From Spirometra erinaceieuropaei (taxonomy: Eukaryota; Platyhelminthes; Cestoda; Diphyllobothriidea; Diphyllobothriidae): DNA of 64,000 nt. The translations under genes were made by a program, and so were the position numbers. This document shows, piece by piece, positions 45,436 to 56,130 of the stretch. The stretch covers positions 1,925,521 to 1,989,520 of the forward strand of contig CACRXP010000006.1 in the NCBI GenBank assembly GCA_902702965.1. Direction: 5' to 3'. The notes under the pieces are model-generated. The model worked only from the letters and a program-made list of their open reading frames with translations. It was not told where the DNA came from and did not search any database. Position 1 is the stretch's first letter. Every line of letters begins with the position of its first letter.

Positions 45436-46325
45436 ATGCTTTATGCGCACTCAAAGGACTCTTAATGGAGACATGAAATGTTGGGTTGATTTGATTCAGG
45501 TATGTGTGGACACTAGCAAACTCACCCAAGACTGCAAAACTTCCTTTCTTAAAGTTCAGAAGTTGGAGACGAAGGTAGCTTCCGTAAGATGCGGACTTTG
45601 TTTGTCCCTTCCATAGCATGTGACTGCATGCACATAGATGCCGAAAATCGGTGGAAGTCTGCACACGACTTAATTAATGAGTTTTCGCGAGTGCGATTCA
45701 CGCGGGTGGACGGAACGACACGCGGCTGAGGGCAAACCTGTTTTTTTCTTAAAAAAATACAGTCGGCATGGGGGCATTTTCTCCGCGAGCGAATTTACCA
45801 AAGTCACCAGAGTAGTGCTGAGTCAAAACTGGGACATAGAAGGGGCTGCGAACTAACTTTACAGTCCGGAGTTTCCTGATTGCGACAGGCACAGCCTACT
45901 TGAAATACGGTCGGCCAAAAGTCCGCGTTAGTCTGAGATTACGCCCTTAGTCGGTCAGTAGTTCGATTTCACTTGGGTCATCGCCTCTACTTGAAAGTAG
46001 ACTAAAGCTGTTCAGCAAATGTTTCATCCCTTTCGGTGCATACTGTGCGTGATCGTGTATGACGTTGCTACGCGGTGTACATAACTGTACCCTTCATAAG
46101 ACCCCAGCCGAAAAGTCCAATTGCTCCCACCTGAAACGTCTTCAGACTAGCCTAAGGAGGTATTTGAAACATTTAGATCCGGGATATTAGAGTGCTGGAA
46201 TCAAGAAATTGGTAGGGGTCGGTTACGCTGTCCTAGTCCAAGGTGTGGGCACAATGTGGGCATTGCAAGTGAAGTAAGCCGAAGGGGAAGTAGCCAAGGC
46301 TAAAACTGAGAAGGGCAACCTGGTG
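45436..46325. other. no gene recognised
   Basis: No repeat family or gene was recognised. Confidence 0.4.
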
Positions 46326-46329
46326 TTTC

Positions 46330-46715
46330 GGTCTAGAGGTAGGGTTAGTTTTAGGTTTTGATTTTGTGTCCAGCTGAGAATTGATTTTAGGTTTCGGGTT
46401 TGTGTTAAGTTTAAGCGTTCCGGCTAGAGTTAGGGTTTGTATTGCGATTTAGGTTTACGTTAAGTCTTAAGATTGGGGTTAGTGTTGGGGTTAGGGTAGG
46501 ACTACGGTTAAGGCTAGGGTTGACGTTAGGATTTGGATTACGATTTAGGTTAGGGTTTGGGTCAGGGTTAAGGTTAGGCTCTGGGTTAGGGTTAGGGTTC
46601 GTGGTTGGTTTAGGGTTAGATTTAGTGTTAAGTTTAGGTTTTTACGTTGGATCTATAATTACGTTAAGGATAAAGCTTAGTTTTTAGGTTACGATTAGAT
46701 TTACCGTTAGGTTTG
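46330..46715 (+). repeat. degenerate TTAGGG-like array
   Basis: Nearly 400 bp of irregular G(G)GTTAGG/GGTTTAGG units without a fixed period. The clean leucine/glycine frame over it (46442-46687) is an artefact. It resembles the interiors of the TIR elements more than a true telomeric tract. Confidence 0.75.
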
Positions 46716-46849
46716 AGGTATTGCTGGGTCGCGTGTTCCGTTTGCCAGATCTTTTGCGGAAATTCTAGGCTTTCTTCACTCTTACGGCAGGCTTGTCATA
46801 CATCAGGTCAACTTTTCCACAATCGTCTCGGCTACGGTAAGAAGTGTTT

Positions 46850-47120
46850 ATTTAGCCCCACCTGGCGTACACAATACTGTTGGTGTTGGAGTTGTAAGTT
46901 AGGGTTAGGGGTTAGAGATTGAGGTTAGAAGTTAGGGCAACTATTTCTCAACCATTCAAAGTACAACCGCGCATTCCCAATAGCTTTTCTTTTGTATACA
47001 ATTATTTGACCTCGCCTCCTATGCGTTCCCCGGTCCCACCTGTAAAAACCGCCATTTTTACTGGTCCCATATTACAGGTGGCTGGGGTTTGTTTACTTCA
47101 TGTGGGACTACATGACCATA
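46850..47120 (+). mobile_element. diverged copy of the 307-bp TIR element
   Basis: Shares 'tagccccacctg', 'acacaatactgttgg', the TTAGGG-like core, 'ctcaaccattcaaagtacaa' and 'tgcgttccccggtcccacct' with 40994-41300. The terminal repeats are mutated ('ttcatgtgggactacatgac'). Confidence 0.75.
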
Positions 47121-47484
47121 TGTGACCTCAGCTACTCCCCACTATCGATTTTAGCATCCCCCTTCGACTTACCGTACTTGCAATGCCCATATTTCGCTTA
47201 TACTTGGGACCAGGATGGCGTAATCGACCCTTGCCAAGAAATCTGACCGGCAGAATTGCAGTGTTTTAATAGACCTACTGCACCGGCTGGGTCATCAAGA
47301 CTTGCACTTGTACAAACAACCGCATTTCGACCAAATTAACTCCTAACTGCCCGTTAGTAGGAGGGAGGACAGCGGTCATGTGCTAACCGGCTCTAACTGA
47401 CGGACTCAGGGCAGGTGTCAATGGAAGTCGCCTCAGGGCTGTAGACAAACGTCCGTACAGAGAGTGAATAATCTCAGGAAATAG

Positions 47485-48340
47485 AAAGGTCGAGCGTGAA
47501 ATTGACATTCGAATCAGCCAGGCTTTCGGTAGGCTGCAAAACCTGCTCTGAAGTTGTCACGGCATCCTCCTCGACGCGAAACTCGGGGCCGCGCACCTCT
47601 ACAAGGCGGAGACGCGGGCAGTCTATGATAGCCAGGCATGGAAACTAAAACACCTTCAGCTCGGTTTCCTGCGTGGAAAACTGAAGGTGAAGTGGGAGAA
47701 GGGGATCAAGGGCACGGACGTTCTGGAAAGGACGGGCGTGCGCAACACCTGGGCTAGACTAGAACAGGGGCAGCTGCGATGGAACTGTCGAAGTGCGAAG
47801 GTCGACAAGGAGAAGTTCCTCACGCCAAAAGTCAGAAAGGCAGAATTGGTGGGACAGTCATTCCTGTGGCAGGGGACATACAACCGGCTCAGAGGTCAGC
47901 GGCAGCAAAGGCTTTCCAATAACACAAACTAGTTGTCGTTGGCCGTCAGCACGAGGGGTGAGCCATTTTCCGGCTGCGGCCTAGCAGTGAAGAGCGAAAT
48001 ATCGATCGGCGTCACGGAGCCGTCAGGCCAAACGACCGAGTCACATGAGGAGCGAGCATTCAACTGTAGGTGGGACTCCGTTGCTATCGATATGCCTAGT
48101 AGACTTCCACGGAGCGACCATGCCGTGAAGATGGCTTATAAGCGCATGCTCCAGCGACTGTTCTACGGTGACGTCGTCACGAATGTTGGCGTACAAGGCC
48201 AACAGAAGGGTGACCTCCCCTGAGTTCCCGCAATTCACCCAAGAAAACTGGAAAGATCCCGCACAAAGTCGGCGGGGTTGACGCCCACACCATAAGAACT
48301 GAAAAAGTCAACTTCGAAACAAACGAAGTAGAGGAAGTCG
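47485..48340 (+). pseudogene. RTE-like LINE C-terminal remnant
   Basis: Pieces in family order: 'DIRISQAFGRLQNLL', 'LYKAETRAVYDSQAWKLKHL', 'LGFLRGKLKVKWEKGIKGTD', 'VLERTGVRNTWARLEQGQLR'. After a diverged stretch comes 'LQRLFYGDVVTN' (near 48150). Stops and insertions break the frame. It is followed within about 40 bp by ACC, CAT and CTG triplet repeats, the same arrangement as the 3' end at 33840. There is no catalytic core. Confidence 0.7.
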
Positions 48341-48375
48341 AGGCCAGAGGAGAGACACATTAAATGAGAATGCTG

Positions 48376-48572
<197 letters not shown>

Positions 48573-49185
48573 GGCTTGCCAGCTATCAGCAATGTACTGC
48601 ACATAAACAATGCGACAGTTATGTAATGCAGTTTGCCAACGTAATTACGAAGACTGAAACATCGCCTGTGATTCTGCGCAAATTTAGCCTATGTTTAGCA
48701 AGATATGGTCAAGGTAGATGGGGGACCAGCACGTGTGTGGTGAACGTAAACTAAATGTTTTATGCTACATCAACCACTGGACCCGATGTTATTACTAGCC
48801 TGTTGAACTGCTCGGAGAGGCCAGCGGTACATGCTGAAGGGAAGGGAGACTGAGCTCGATCCTGGGGACTTCATCGCCACGCCGAATCAGCACGCTTCTC
48901 ATTGGGGTAAAGGTGACGCACTAGGACCCGTTACAGCATGTCGGCAGCTGGAGTTTAGGGGTTGTCGGCAAGGATATGGTTCAGTCCATTTACCGTTTAA
49001 CCCGTTTTTGGAACAAGAAAGATTTCACGGGCCTGAGGCTGGAGCACGGTGTACTGATGACGTCAACTGAGCAGTAAAGTTCGCCTTGCCCCTATCGATG
49101 GGGATTTTTGAAGAAAGCACGGAGGCTGGATGGGAGGGATCGGGGAATCCAGAGGCGAATACGAGGGGGGGGGAGCAAATAAATT
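48573..49185. other. no gene recognised
   Basis: Frames here (48831-49070) show no known motif. A G run lies at 49166-49174. Confidence 0.4.
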
Positions 49186-49189
49186 AAAT

Positions 49190-49485
49190 AGAGACGTACT
49201 TAAATTAACTGGTGATCACTTACCTTATGGCCTCCTGCTAAGGTGCATCCTAGTTCTCATCTTGGAGACGATGAGACAATGCTCCGTCCAACCATCGGCT
49301 CCACAGATCGCCTTTGTCACCTGGACGTTCTGTCGATCGCCATTTCGGATGGCGACCGCAGCCGAAGTAGTCTAACATCAATAAGACGGACCCAGACAGC
49401 AGTTTCGTGCTTAACATGAACCATCAGAAGGAGGCAACCTTTGCCCACCTGATTCTATATTCAGACTACCCTCCACAAGAGCATA
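49190..49485 (-). pseudogene. RTE-like LINE endonuclease-domain fragment
   Basis: The minus strand reads 'DRQNVQVTKAICGADGWTEH' followed by 'CLIVSKMRTR', and then a diverged 'RMHLSRRP', the end of the APE-type endonuclease domain of the same LINE family. It is only about 100 codons with stops. Confidence 0.65.
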
Positions 49486-49724
49486 GACCAAGGTCTTTGA
49501 CAACTCGTTACTGTCGGGGGCTGTTATTATATCGACCACGATGAGGCACTGGTTCACACTCGAGAAAGGATCCACGCGCCACTCACAATTATGACATCTG
49601 ACTGGATTCCAACGGCACCCGGCTCGTCGTCAGACCCAGACGGAGAGCGAATTTGCCAACACAGTTTACATCATGAGTGCACTTAAAAAATCGATAATCG
49701 CTTGACGTTCGTGCCAGTAAGCGG

Positions 49725-50095
49725 CCGTCGTGTGATAGATGGGCGCTCACCGATCAGATTACGAAACGCGCCCGTTCCGTTGTGCCTTGGGGCTCATACC
49801 TGAGCCCTCGCAGGCAGTCTCACAGCGACTAGTAGTAGATGAAAATTATATGGCACCAACATAGACAAGGGAGACCGGAATGTCCATTTCTGGCTTTTTG
49901 TTCGTCATCAGCCAGTCACACCCAACCCCAAGTGTGGACCACTTAGGATTCGAACCCTGGATCTTTGGTCATGGAGTTTGACACTCTACCATTGAGCCAC
50001 GGGCCCGTTGTCCTGTCGGCTGTGATCGGAAATATCAATTATTACAGATGGGCGCTCAACGATCAGGTTGCGGAACGAGCTCGTGCTATGCGGGT
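49725..50095 (-). mobile_element. tRNA-derived SINE with terminal repeat blocks
   Basis: The inverted tRNA-like head (B box near 49947-49962, A box near 49990-50005) lies between two copies of the 'gggcgctcaccgatcag' type block (49740 and 50050). This is the permuted structure expected for part of a tandem SINE array. Confidence 0.75.
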
Positions 50096-50217
50096 ACATG
50101 TGCAGGTTCTAATTCGAATCCCATGTCGCAACGCAACAAGCACGACCCATAATCCGGTTAACAAACACCCCCCCCCCCCCGGCCCCTACGGTGGTTAATA
50201 TTCCCGAGCACCACCCG

Positions 50218-50330
50218 CGACAGGACAACGAACCTGCGGCACTAAGCCTGGCGGTCAAGGTTTAAATCTCCATTCTTTCCAGGTTGGGCTTGTCATTTGG
50301 TTAGCCGACGACAGTGCAATAAGTTTGTCC
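50218..50330 (+). mobile_element. degenerate tRNA-derived SINE
   Basis: Begins 'cgacaggacaacgaacctg', with a weak head and B box ('gtcaaggtttaaatctcc') and a short tail 'ggttagccgacgacagtgc'. It runs into the LINE end. Confidence 0.5.
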
Positions 50331-51795
50331 ATCAGCCCAGTGTCGTCGTACTTGTAGACTTCGGCGGGGATTGCGTCCAACACCGGTACCGTCCCCTGGT
50401 GGAGCCGTTGCACGGATTTGATTGTTTCCGGGAGGCAAGACGGAAGGTTCAGGCCGTTATACCTTTTCCCTTGGAAGTCTGCTGATGACAGCGACTGAGA
50501 TTATGGAAGTTCCTAAAGCGTTCAGCCCAGCGCTTCAGAGGCTGTGATTTCTCTGTTGTCACACCGGGGCCTGGCAGGGGGCGCAGCCTCTTTGATGTGC
50601 GGTCCGTAAGCCGCCTTGATTGAAGCGAAGTAGTGCTTTGTTTCATCGTCCTCCGCATCCCCCGGATCTCCTCTGCATTGCAGGCCAACCGCGCATTCTG
50701 CATCTTCCACAGCCGTTGCTGTACGAGCGGCGCCATTTGAAGAAGGCCACGTTGCCTGCGTCGATCTGGTGGTCGATGTAAGTTTTGTTTAGTCTGTTCT
50801 TTTCGGCGAGTAGGTTGCTGATATCTGCGTCGTTGTTGTCCTGATGCTGACGACATGCGCGTCCGAGGACGTCCAAGACGGTGGACTGGATGGCGTTCCA
50901 CAGTTGCCGCCACCGTGTCTCCAAGGCGGGAGCCTGCAGATCATCCAGGAGGTGGGCCAATCGATTGCTGAAATCGAAGCGGTGAGCAGAAAAATTCAGT
51001 AGAGAAGTATTCAATCGGTGAGCGCTCGCCTTTTGGTTTTCTGTGAGGATGCATCCGAGGCCTCACCATGGAGACGACAAAGAAATGATCCATCCAGCCA
51101 TTGACGTCACAGATCACCTTTATCACGATCACATCCTATCAATCTCGCCTCCGTAGGGGGACGTACCCCGACAGCTGCTAGCGTCGCGCACGGGGATGCA
51201 TTCATGTCGCCTTCTTCAGAATCAAGAGGCGGAAGAAGGTGTTGATCAGTAAGAGGCGGTGCCCCACGCAGGTTCGCAGAAGGAGCAGGTTTTTGACGCT
51301 GCAACTGCCATTTCTGTGGGATCAGCACTCCCTCCCAGGCAGCTTGCTCTGTCCTGACGTGGACACTGAATTCACCAAGGGAAATCAGCATATCCGTCTT
51401 GCGCACAGTCGTCGGGAGGGCTTGGATCTCTTCGTAAAACATGTCTCCCACTTTGTCGGAATCGGTCATTAGGATGGCGTAGACTCTGATGATGGTGACA
51501 AATTAGGTTCCCTCAAGAGACCATGAGGCGGTCGTTGACGCCCTACTGCAGACGGGGCAGTCGTCCCACTAGGGCATTCCGGATGGCAAAGACAACGCCC
51601 GCGTCTCCTAGCTATGCCTTTGAGCGGGCGCTGCAGAAGGAGTTGTGGCCAGCACCCGCCTTCTCCATCTGGTCTTGTTCGGAGAAGGGGGTCTCGAGGG
51701 CAGAAGTGAGGTCCACCTTGGAGTACGCTAGTTCTCGAACGAATAGGGCCATTCTCCGTGCTAGCCGATCACTCTTCGCATTGTCCAAAAGAATA
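50310..51795 (-). pseudogene. RTE-like LINE, endonuclease and start of RT (frameshifted)
   Basis: On the minus strand the order is: endonuclease start ('RRMALFVRELAYSKVDLTSA', 'LETPFSEQDQ', 'GVVFAIRNALVGRLPRLQ', 'VTIIRVYA'), catalytic-region ('TDMLISLGEFSVHVRTEQAA'), endonuclease end ('VIVIKVICDVNGWMDHFFVV'), linker ('LLAEKNRLNKTYIDHQIDAG', 'RRLVQQRLWKMQNARLA') and RT entry ('NLPSCLPETIKSVQRLHQGT', 'DAIPAEVYKYDDTGLMDKL'). The pieces need several frame changes. The element stops before the catalytic RT motifs, where a SINE begins. It is one of the longest LINE copies in the window. Family knowledge: an APE-type endonuclease nicks target DNA for target-primed reverse transcription. Confidence 0.8.
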
Positions 51796-51843
51796 CAAAC
51801 ATTTCAGGCTGCAGACTCCAGCAGCCTGTGAGGAGAGACAGAG

Positions 51844-51913
51844 GGTGGTGGTGGTGGTGGTGGTGGTGGTGGTGGTGGTGGTGGTGGTGGTGGTGGTGGT
51901 GGTGGTGGTGGTG
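51844..51913. repeat. (GGT)n microsatellite
   Basis: About 23 GGT units directly upstream of the minus-strand LINE. The poly-His frame on the minus strand is an artefact. Confidence 0.97.
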
Positions 51914-52426
51914 AGGGTTGTGGTTTTTGTTACTGTTTTTACCATGAGTTTTACACTTGTGAGCCACGGTTTGCATGCATTTGACTTGATCCCGGCATTT
52001 GTTTAGGGCAACTTTCCCAATCTCCTTTTTCCGCGAGGGGATAAACAGTACTGTCCCTAAATGGAACTGCTGCGACATCCCAGGCGGCTGCCCAACTCCA
52101 CTATTGGTTACGGCCTTGTTTGGTGGAAGACCGGCCCGAGTTAGCGTGGGCCGTCTACAGGATTGCACAGCGCCCTCCCATGTTGAAGTGGGGGGGGGGT
52201 AGAAGTTCGGGGTGCGGGGGGATACACAAAGACACAGCACCGGTACCCTCTTCTGGTTTAGCCCTCCGGTCAAGGCGGTTACCCCGGCGTGACCGCTAGC
52301 AGAGCCTAGTTTAGGGGAACCACAGAGGAGAGTTGTGTGCTGACAATCAGTACTGACTGTGAAACGACTGACTGCATCAGACCTCCCTGCACAATGTCGA
52401 CGCCTTGCGAACGAATGTAATATTAG
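51914..52426. other. no gene; upstream side of the Penelope-like element
   Basis: A G run lies at 52189-52198. Stop codons stand directly before the open Penelope frame. The missing N-terminal part of that element is not recognisable here. Confidence 0.4.
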
Positions 52427-53791
52427 TTGTTCATCACCCTGTCAAAAACTGGCAGCCCCACCTACAACTTGGCAAAGTGGATGTACTCAAAACTGAAGTT
52501 CCTCCAAGGCAATTCGACTACCTCAGTTCGATCAGCCTCTCAATTCCTCATAGACCTCCGAGGTCGGAGAATTCAATCGGACGAAATCATGGTCTCCTTT
52601 GATGTGACGTCGCTATTCACATCTATCCCACCAAACGTGGCCCGCGAAGTCTTGCGCAAGAGACTTGAAGAGGCGTACGATGAGACTCAGAATGCCCTCA
52701 AAATTGAACACCTCATGAGGCTGTTTGAATTCTGCCAACAAACTTTCTTCACTTTTGCGGGAGAGACCTATGAACAAATCAAGGGAACCCCTATGGGCTC
52801 ACCGGTCTCCGGTTTGGTGGCAGAACTGGTCCTACAGGAGTTGGAAAAGATTGCCTTCCTCCAACATGAACCGGTGTTTTGGCGACGTTACGTTGACGAC
52901 ACGTTCGTCATCGTAAAGAAGGACATGCTGCAACATTTTCACAGCCTGCTCAACGCAGTCTTCCCGGATATAAAATTCACGAGAGAAGAAGTACAGGAGC
53001 AGCAGTTGCCCTTCCTGGATGTGCTCGTCAGACGAAACCTTAACGGTGAACTTGAAACGACGGTTTATAGGAAGGCAACGAACACCACACAGCTTCTCAG
53101 TTTTCACAGCAACCATCCGGTGGCTCACAAACGAAGCTGTGTGAAGACGCTCTTCAAACGGATCCAAACTCATTGCAGCAAACTGGAAGACAGAGCGCGT
53201 GAGGCCCGTTATCTCCGCAACCAGTTTGTGCAAAATGGCTATCCGAGGGCATTCATAAGTCGCTGCCTACGCGGTCGCCACCAGAGAACTCAAACATCAA
53301 CGCCACCGACGATATGGCATGCTCTGCCATACATCAAGGGTGTTTCAGAAGCGACCGAGCGCATTGCTGCGGAGCTAGGGGTTGGAATCGCACACCGCCC
53401 CAAAGCCACCATGCGCAACAGGGTCATGAAGATCAAAGACCGGTTAAAACCTGAAGAGCAATCTGGAGTAGTGTATCGCATTCCGTGTCAAAATTGTCCT
53501 TGTAATTACACAGGACAGACTGGACGCATGCTCGGATCGCGCATACATGAACATAAGCTGGCTGTGCGGCGAGGCGACGCATTGTCACAAGTGGCTGCCC
53601 ACACCTACGAAATGGGTCACGAGTTTGACTTCGCAGCCACCAAAATAGTCGCCCACGCCGGAAACAAAACAGGCCGAGAATTGATTGAAGCCTGGGCCTC
53701 GGATGAGAACTCGGTCAATCGATTTATCGATCTGGCGCCGGCGTACAGAGCCCTTCGTAGTCACCTCCAGTCGTGCGACGTCGGTCGATGA
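52427..53791 (+). CDS. Penelope-like retroelement protein: reverse transcriptase plus GIY-YIG endonuclease (N-terminus missing)
   Basis: An uninterrupted 454-codon frame carries the catalytic core of a Penelope-like element. RT motif A is SFDVTSLFTSIP (residues 57-68, Asp59). Motif B is GTPMGSPVSGLVAE (120-133). Motif C is RYVDDTF (154-160, the YxDD box). A later block is QLPFLDVLV (193-201). A cysteine pair CQNCPCN (354-360) precedes a GIY-YIG nuclease with VVY (348-350), YTG (361-363), Arg372 and Glu421 in RELIEAW. The frame starts inside the RT finger region, and stops lie directly upstream. The N-terminal third typical of the family is therefore absent or frameshifted, and TTG at 52427 is not a credible start. 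The intact catalytic motifs suggest a fairly young copy. The element family primes at nicked DNA and is distinct from LTR and LINE elements. Confidence 0.9.
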   Translation: MFITLSKTGSPTYNLAKWMYSKLKFLQGNSTTSVRSASQFLIDLRGRRIQSDEIMVSFDVTSLFTSIPPNVAREVLRKRLEEAYDETQNALKIEHLMRLFEFCQQTFFTFAGETYEQIKGTPMGSPVSGLVAELVLQELEKIAFLQHEPVFWRRYVDDTFVIVKKDMLQHFHSLLNAVFPDIKFTREEVQEQQLPFLDVLVRRNLNGELETTVYRKATNTTQLLSFHSNHPVAHKRSCVKTLFKRIQTHCSKLEDRAREARYLRNQFVQNGYPRAFISRCLRGRHQRTQTSTPPTIWHALPYIKGVSEATERIAAELGVGIAHRPKATMRNRVMKIKDRLKPEEQSGVVYRIPCQNCPCNYTGQTGRMLGSRIHEHKLAVRRGDALSQVAAHTYEMGHEFDFAATKIVAHAGNKTGRELIEAWASDENSVNRFIDLAPAYRALRSHLQSCDVGR

Positions 53792-53922
53792 TTGGGTCTA
53801 CGTGCCTTATAACTGCCGCTTGTCCTGTTTCTGCCACTACCTCTGACGATGGACTTCAGTACGAGTCTGAAAGCTCAGGATAATAAACGAATTGTTCCGG
53901 TGCTCGATTCTTCTTCTTCTTG
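53792..53922 (+). mobile_element. 3' untranslated end of the Penelope-like element
   Basis: Matches 37280-37412 closely ('gtacgagtctgaaagctcag', 'ataaac', 'gtgctcga') and ends in a TTC run, marking the likely 3' boundary of the element. Confidence 0.75.
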
Positions 53923-54874
53923 TGCCAACTTCCCAAAGATGTCTTGGCTCAGCATAGCTATCGGGAAGGGTCTTCTGCCTATAAGCCAGAAAGCAGTTCA
54001 ACGTGTCCGTCAGCTGCAACCAACACCTATTTCTGGATCTCGTATTGTAGTGGACAGCCATAATGGCTACGTCGCGCCTCTCGCTAGCGCCTGCACCTAC
54101 GTCCTAGGGACAGCCTGCTATGGCACGCACGTCTGCCCGGTTTCGATTTGTCTCGTTTCAATTCACTGTCTGCACCACGCATTCGGTCACTTCTCTGCCT
54201 GCACCACGCGAGGCTTGTCACTACCCTCGCGTGGGCTCTGAACCAATCAACGCACTTCTTCTCGCTGATTGGTACATTGGCGGGCACAGCCAGACCACTA
54301 GCGTAAACAATCTGCAGCCGCACTTTTGCAGCGGCGACCTTCGGCGACACAGGGCTCGTCGATCACGCGGACGCCGCCTCCGCGGCGCTGGACGCATCCT
54401 CGTCCGGTTGCCAACTTTCCCCTTCACTATTCTGTACAGAATAAAGTATCCTAACCAAATGGCGTCCTGCTTCTGACAACTTGGGATATGGCCTGAAGTT
54501 GTGGCGTACTGAGCGTACGCCATCACCTCTTAGCCCCTACAGTATCTCTGTTATTGCCTTCATTGCAGCACGGCGACAATTTAAGAGGACGAAGAAGTTT
54601 GCTTATCTTATGTTTGGTAGTGCTGCTCACCTCCTCATCGTCGCGAATCCAGCCCAACATGGCGTCCGTTATGCCTCCTGTCTTACATCGGAACACTAAC
54701 TGTTCAGATTTCTGGCATGTACACTGGAATCCATAACTGGAAATTAGGCTCGTTACTACAAACCGTATAACGCTGACAGCGCCTCGACGTCCGTTGGTGT
54801 GCGAGTAAAGAACGTTTTAATTATGGCTTCAAAGTAAATCCCTCCTAGCGTCATTCACCCTACTGACAGCGTAG
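53923..54874. other. no gene; possible solo LTR-like segment
   Basis: 54050-54480 is GC-rich and ends in 'gtacagaataaagtatccta' and 'caaatggcgtcctgcttctg'. That resembles an LTR with its polyadenylation signal, but I cannot define both ends, so this remains a guess. Confidence 0.25.
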
Positions 54875-54990
54875 GTACTAGTCAAAAGTCCACATACGCG
54901 TTTCGCCGGCTTTCTGCCTCTGCTCGTCAGTACCTGTACTGCCAGTATGGTGGGTCGTGCAACATGTATACACTACTGATTGCCTGCTGG
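54875..54990 (+). repeat. repeat family G, degenerate arm
   Basis: Contains 'gtcaaaagtccacatacgcg' and 'tttcgccgg', matching the family G arms at 8095 and 34735 at low identity. Confidence 0.4.
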
Positions 54991-55089
54991 CAACTCACGA
55001 AGTGTTACGCTGTTACGTCACCCAAATATTCGTACCGACTGCCGGTCTTAGCATTTTAGGGCCTCATTCCCAATTAGCACATTAATTCC

Positions 55090-55265
55090 TGGGGGGAGTT
55101 AAAAGGTCAATTTGGCAGACGCTTGGTTTCGGTAACTCGTTATCAGGCCAAAACAGTTACATAGAAGTTGGAATTATGCGAAATTACAGGTTTTATAAGT
55201 GATTCAGGGGCTATTAACTCTCATGGCTCCCACGCCACTCGCATGGCGAGGCGTGCTATGGCGTG
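55090..55265 (+). mobile_element. Penelope family 2 fragment (inverted relative to next)
   Basis: 55124-55250 ('tttcggtaactcgttatcag', 'ccaaaacag', 'ataagtgattcaggggct') is an inverted repeat of 55715-55815. It is probably part of one rearranged Penelope-like element. Confidence 0.45.
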
Positions 55266-55389
55266 GTCGGCGTGTCGTGGTCATTGGGTCAGGGGGAGGG
55301 AGACATAGGCTGTGAGTAATGTTTGTACGTCGGGTACGTTGTGTACACACCACTGTCATCAGGAGGTTGGGACGACGTTGGGGTCGGCG

Positions 55390-55870
55390 TTGACCACGGA
55401 CGACAGAGCGCCAGTGTCAGTCTTCTGACAGCATAGCATTAGATTGGCTAGCCGTATAGCCACTGCCACGGCTGTAGCTAGCACCCGTTGGCGTAGGCCT
55501 CTGGAGAAGCTTGCTGGTGTCCGGTAGACAACCTGAAAGGCTTCATTGGCATCGACTCGGTGATTCGTATCGACAAGATGTGCAAGAATAGAACTCGAAA
55601 TCGATTTCTTTTACCTCTGCCTAGCCAGGCCAGTATGTGTTCACGTACTCTCTTTTCCAGACGCCTCGTTGTACGACCAATTTATCCCGCTCCACGGGAG
55701 CAAGGGAATGAGTAAATACACATCGATTTGTGGCGTGGCGTGAGAACGATGAGTGTTAATAGCTCCTGAATCACTTATAAGCCCTGTTTTGGCCTGATAA
55801 CGAGTTACCAAAAACACGTGCTTGTCAAATTGACTTTTCAATTGTAACATGGGAATATTCGCTGAACTTA
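55390..55870 (-). pseudogene. Penelope-like element, GIY-YIG region (family 2), decayed
   Basis: The minus strand gives, across two frames, 'ATPQIDVYLLIPLLPWSG', then 'IGRTTRRLEKRVREHILAWL', then 'ITESMPMKPFR' out of frame, and 'SFSRGLRQRVLATAVAVAIR'. 'Y/I-x-G-R-T...L-x-x-R-V-x-E-H' is the GIY-YIG nuclease signature. It differs clearly from the 52427-53791 protein (YTGQTGRMLGSRIHEH), so this is a second Penelope lineage. Confidence 0.65.
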
Positions 55871-55931
55871 GACAATCCAAAGATCCCTCGGTGTTAAAGG
55901 AAATTCATTCACATTTTAGCAGATTTTGAAT

Positions 55932-56130
55932 AATTCATATTGACCCAACTGTGAAAAACTCGGCGCCTCGGTGGGATTCGAACCCACACAGTAAGGGGGA
56001 AGGCTTTAGCGCAGCCAACGCTCTAACCATCTGAGCTACGAGCGTTGGCGGCGCTAAAGCCTTCCCCTTACTGCGTGGGTTCGAATCCCACCGAGGCGCC
56101 GAGTTTTTCACAGTTGGGTCAATATGAATT
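55932..56130. repeat. 199-bp palindrome with tRNA-like sequence on both arms
   Basis: Left arm 55932-56012 and right arm 56051-56130 are almost perfect inverted copies. The spacer is itself paired (gccaacgctc / gagcgttggc), leaving about 16 nt unpaired. Each arm carries a tRNA-like T-arm (gtgggttcgaatcccac) and the 'cacagttgggtca' tail. The minus-strand reading also has an A-box-like gctcagatggttagagc and so resembles a whole tRNA head. The acceptor stem does not pair well, so I do not call a functional tRNA gene. Confidence 0.8.

Noticed and set aside
46442..46687. Leucine/glycine-rich 81-codon frame
   Set aside because: Created by the degenerate TTAGGG-like array.
46330..46715. Chromosome end or true telomeric tract
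   Set aside because: Units are irregular and similar arrays form the interiors of several short transposons in this window.
52405..52602. Alternative 65-codon frame over the start of the Penelope element
   Set aside because: The overlapping frame from 52427 continues into all the RT motifs; this one has none.
55967..56045. Functional tRNA gene on the minus strand
   Set aside because: T-arm and D-arm are good, but the acceptor stem does not pair and the anticodon loop lacks the usual T33. It is better explained as a tRNA-derived SINE head inside a palindrome.
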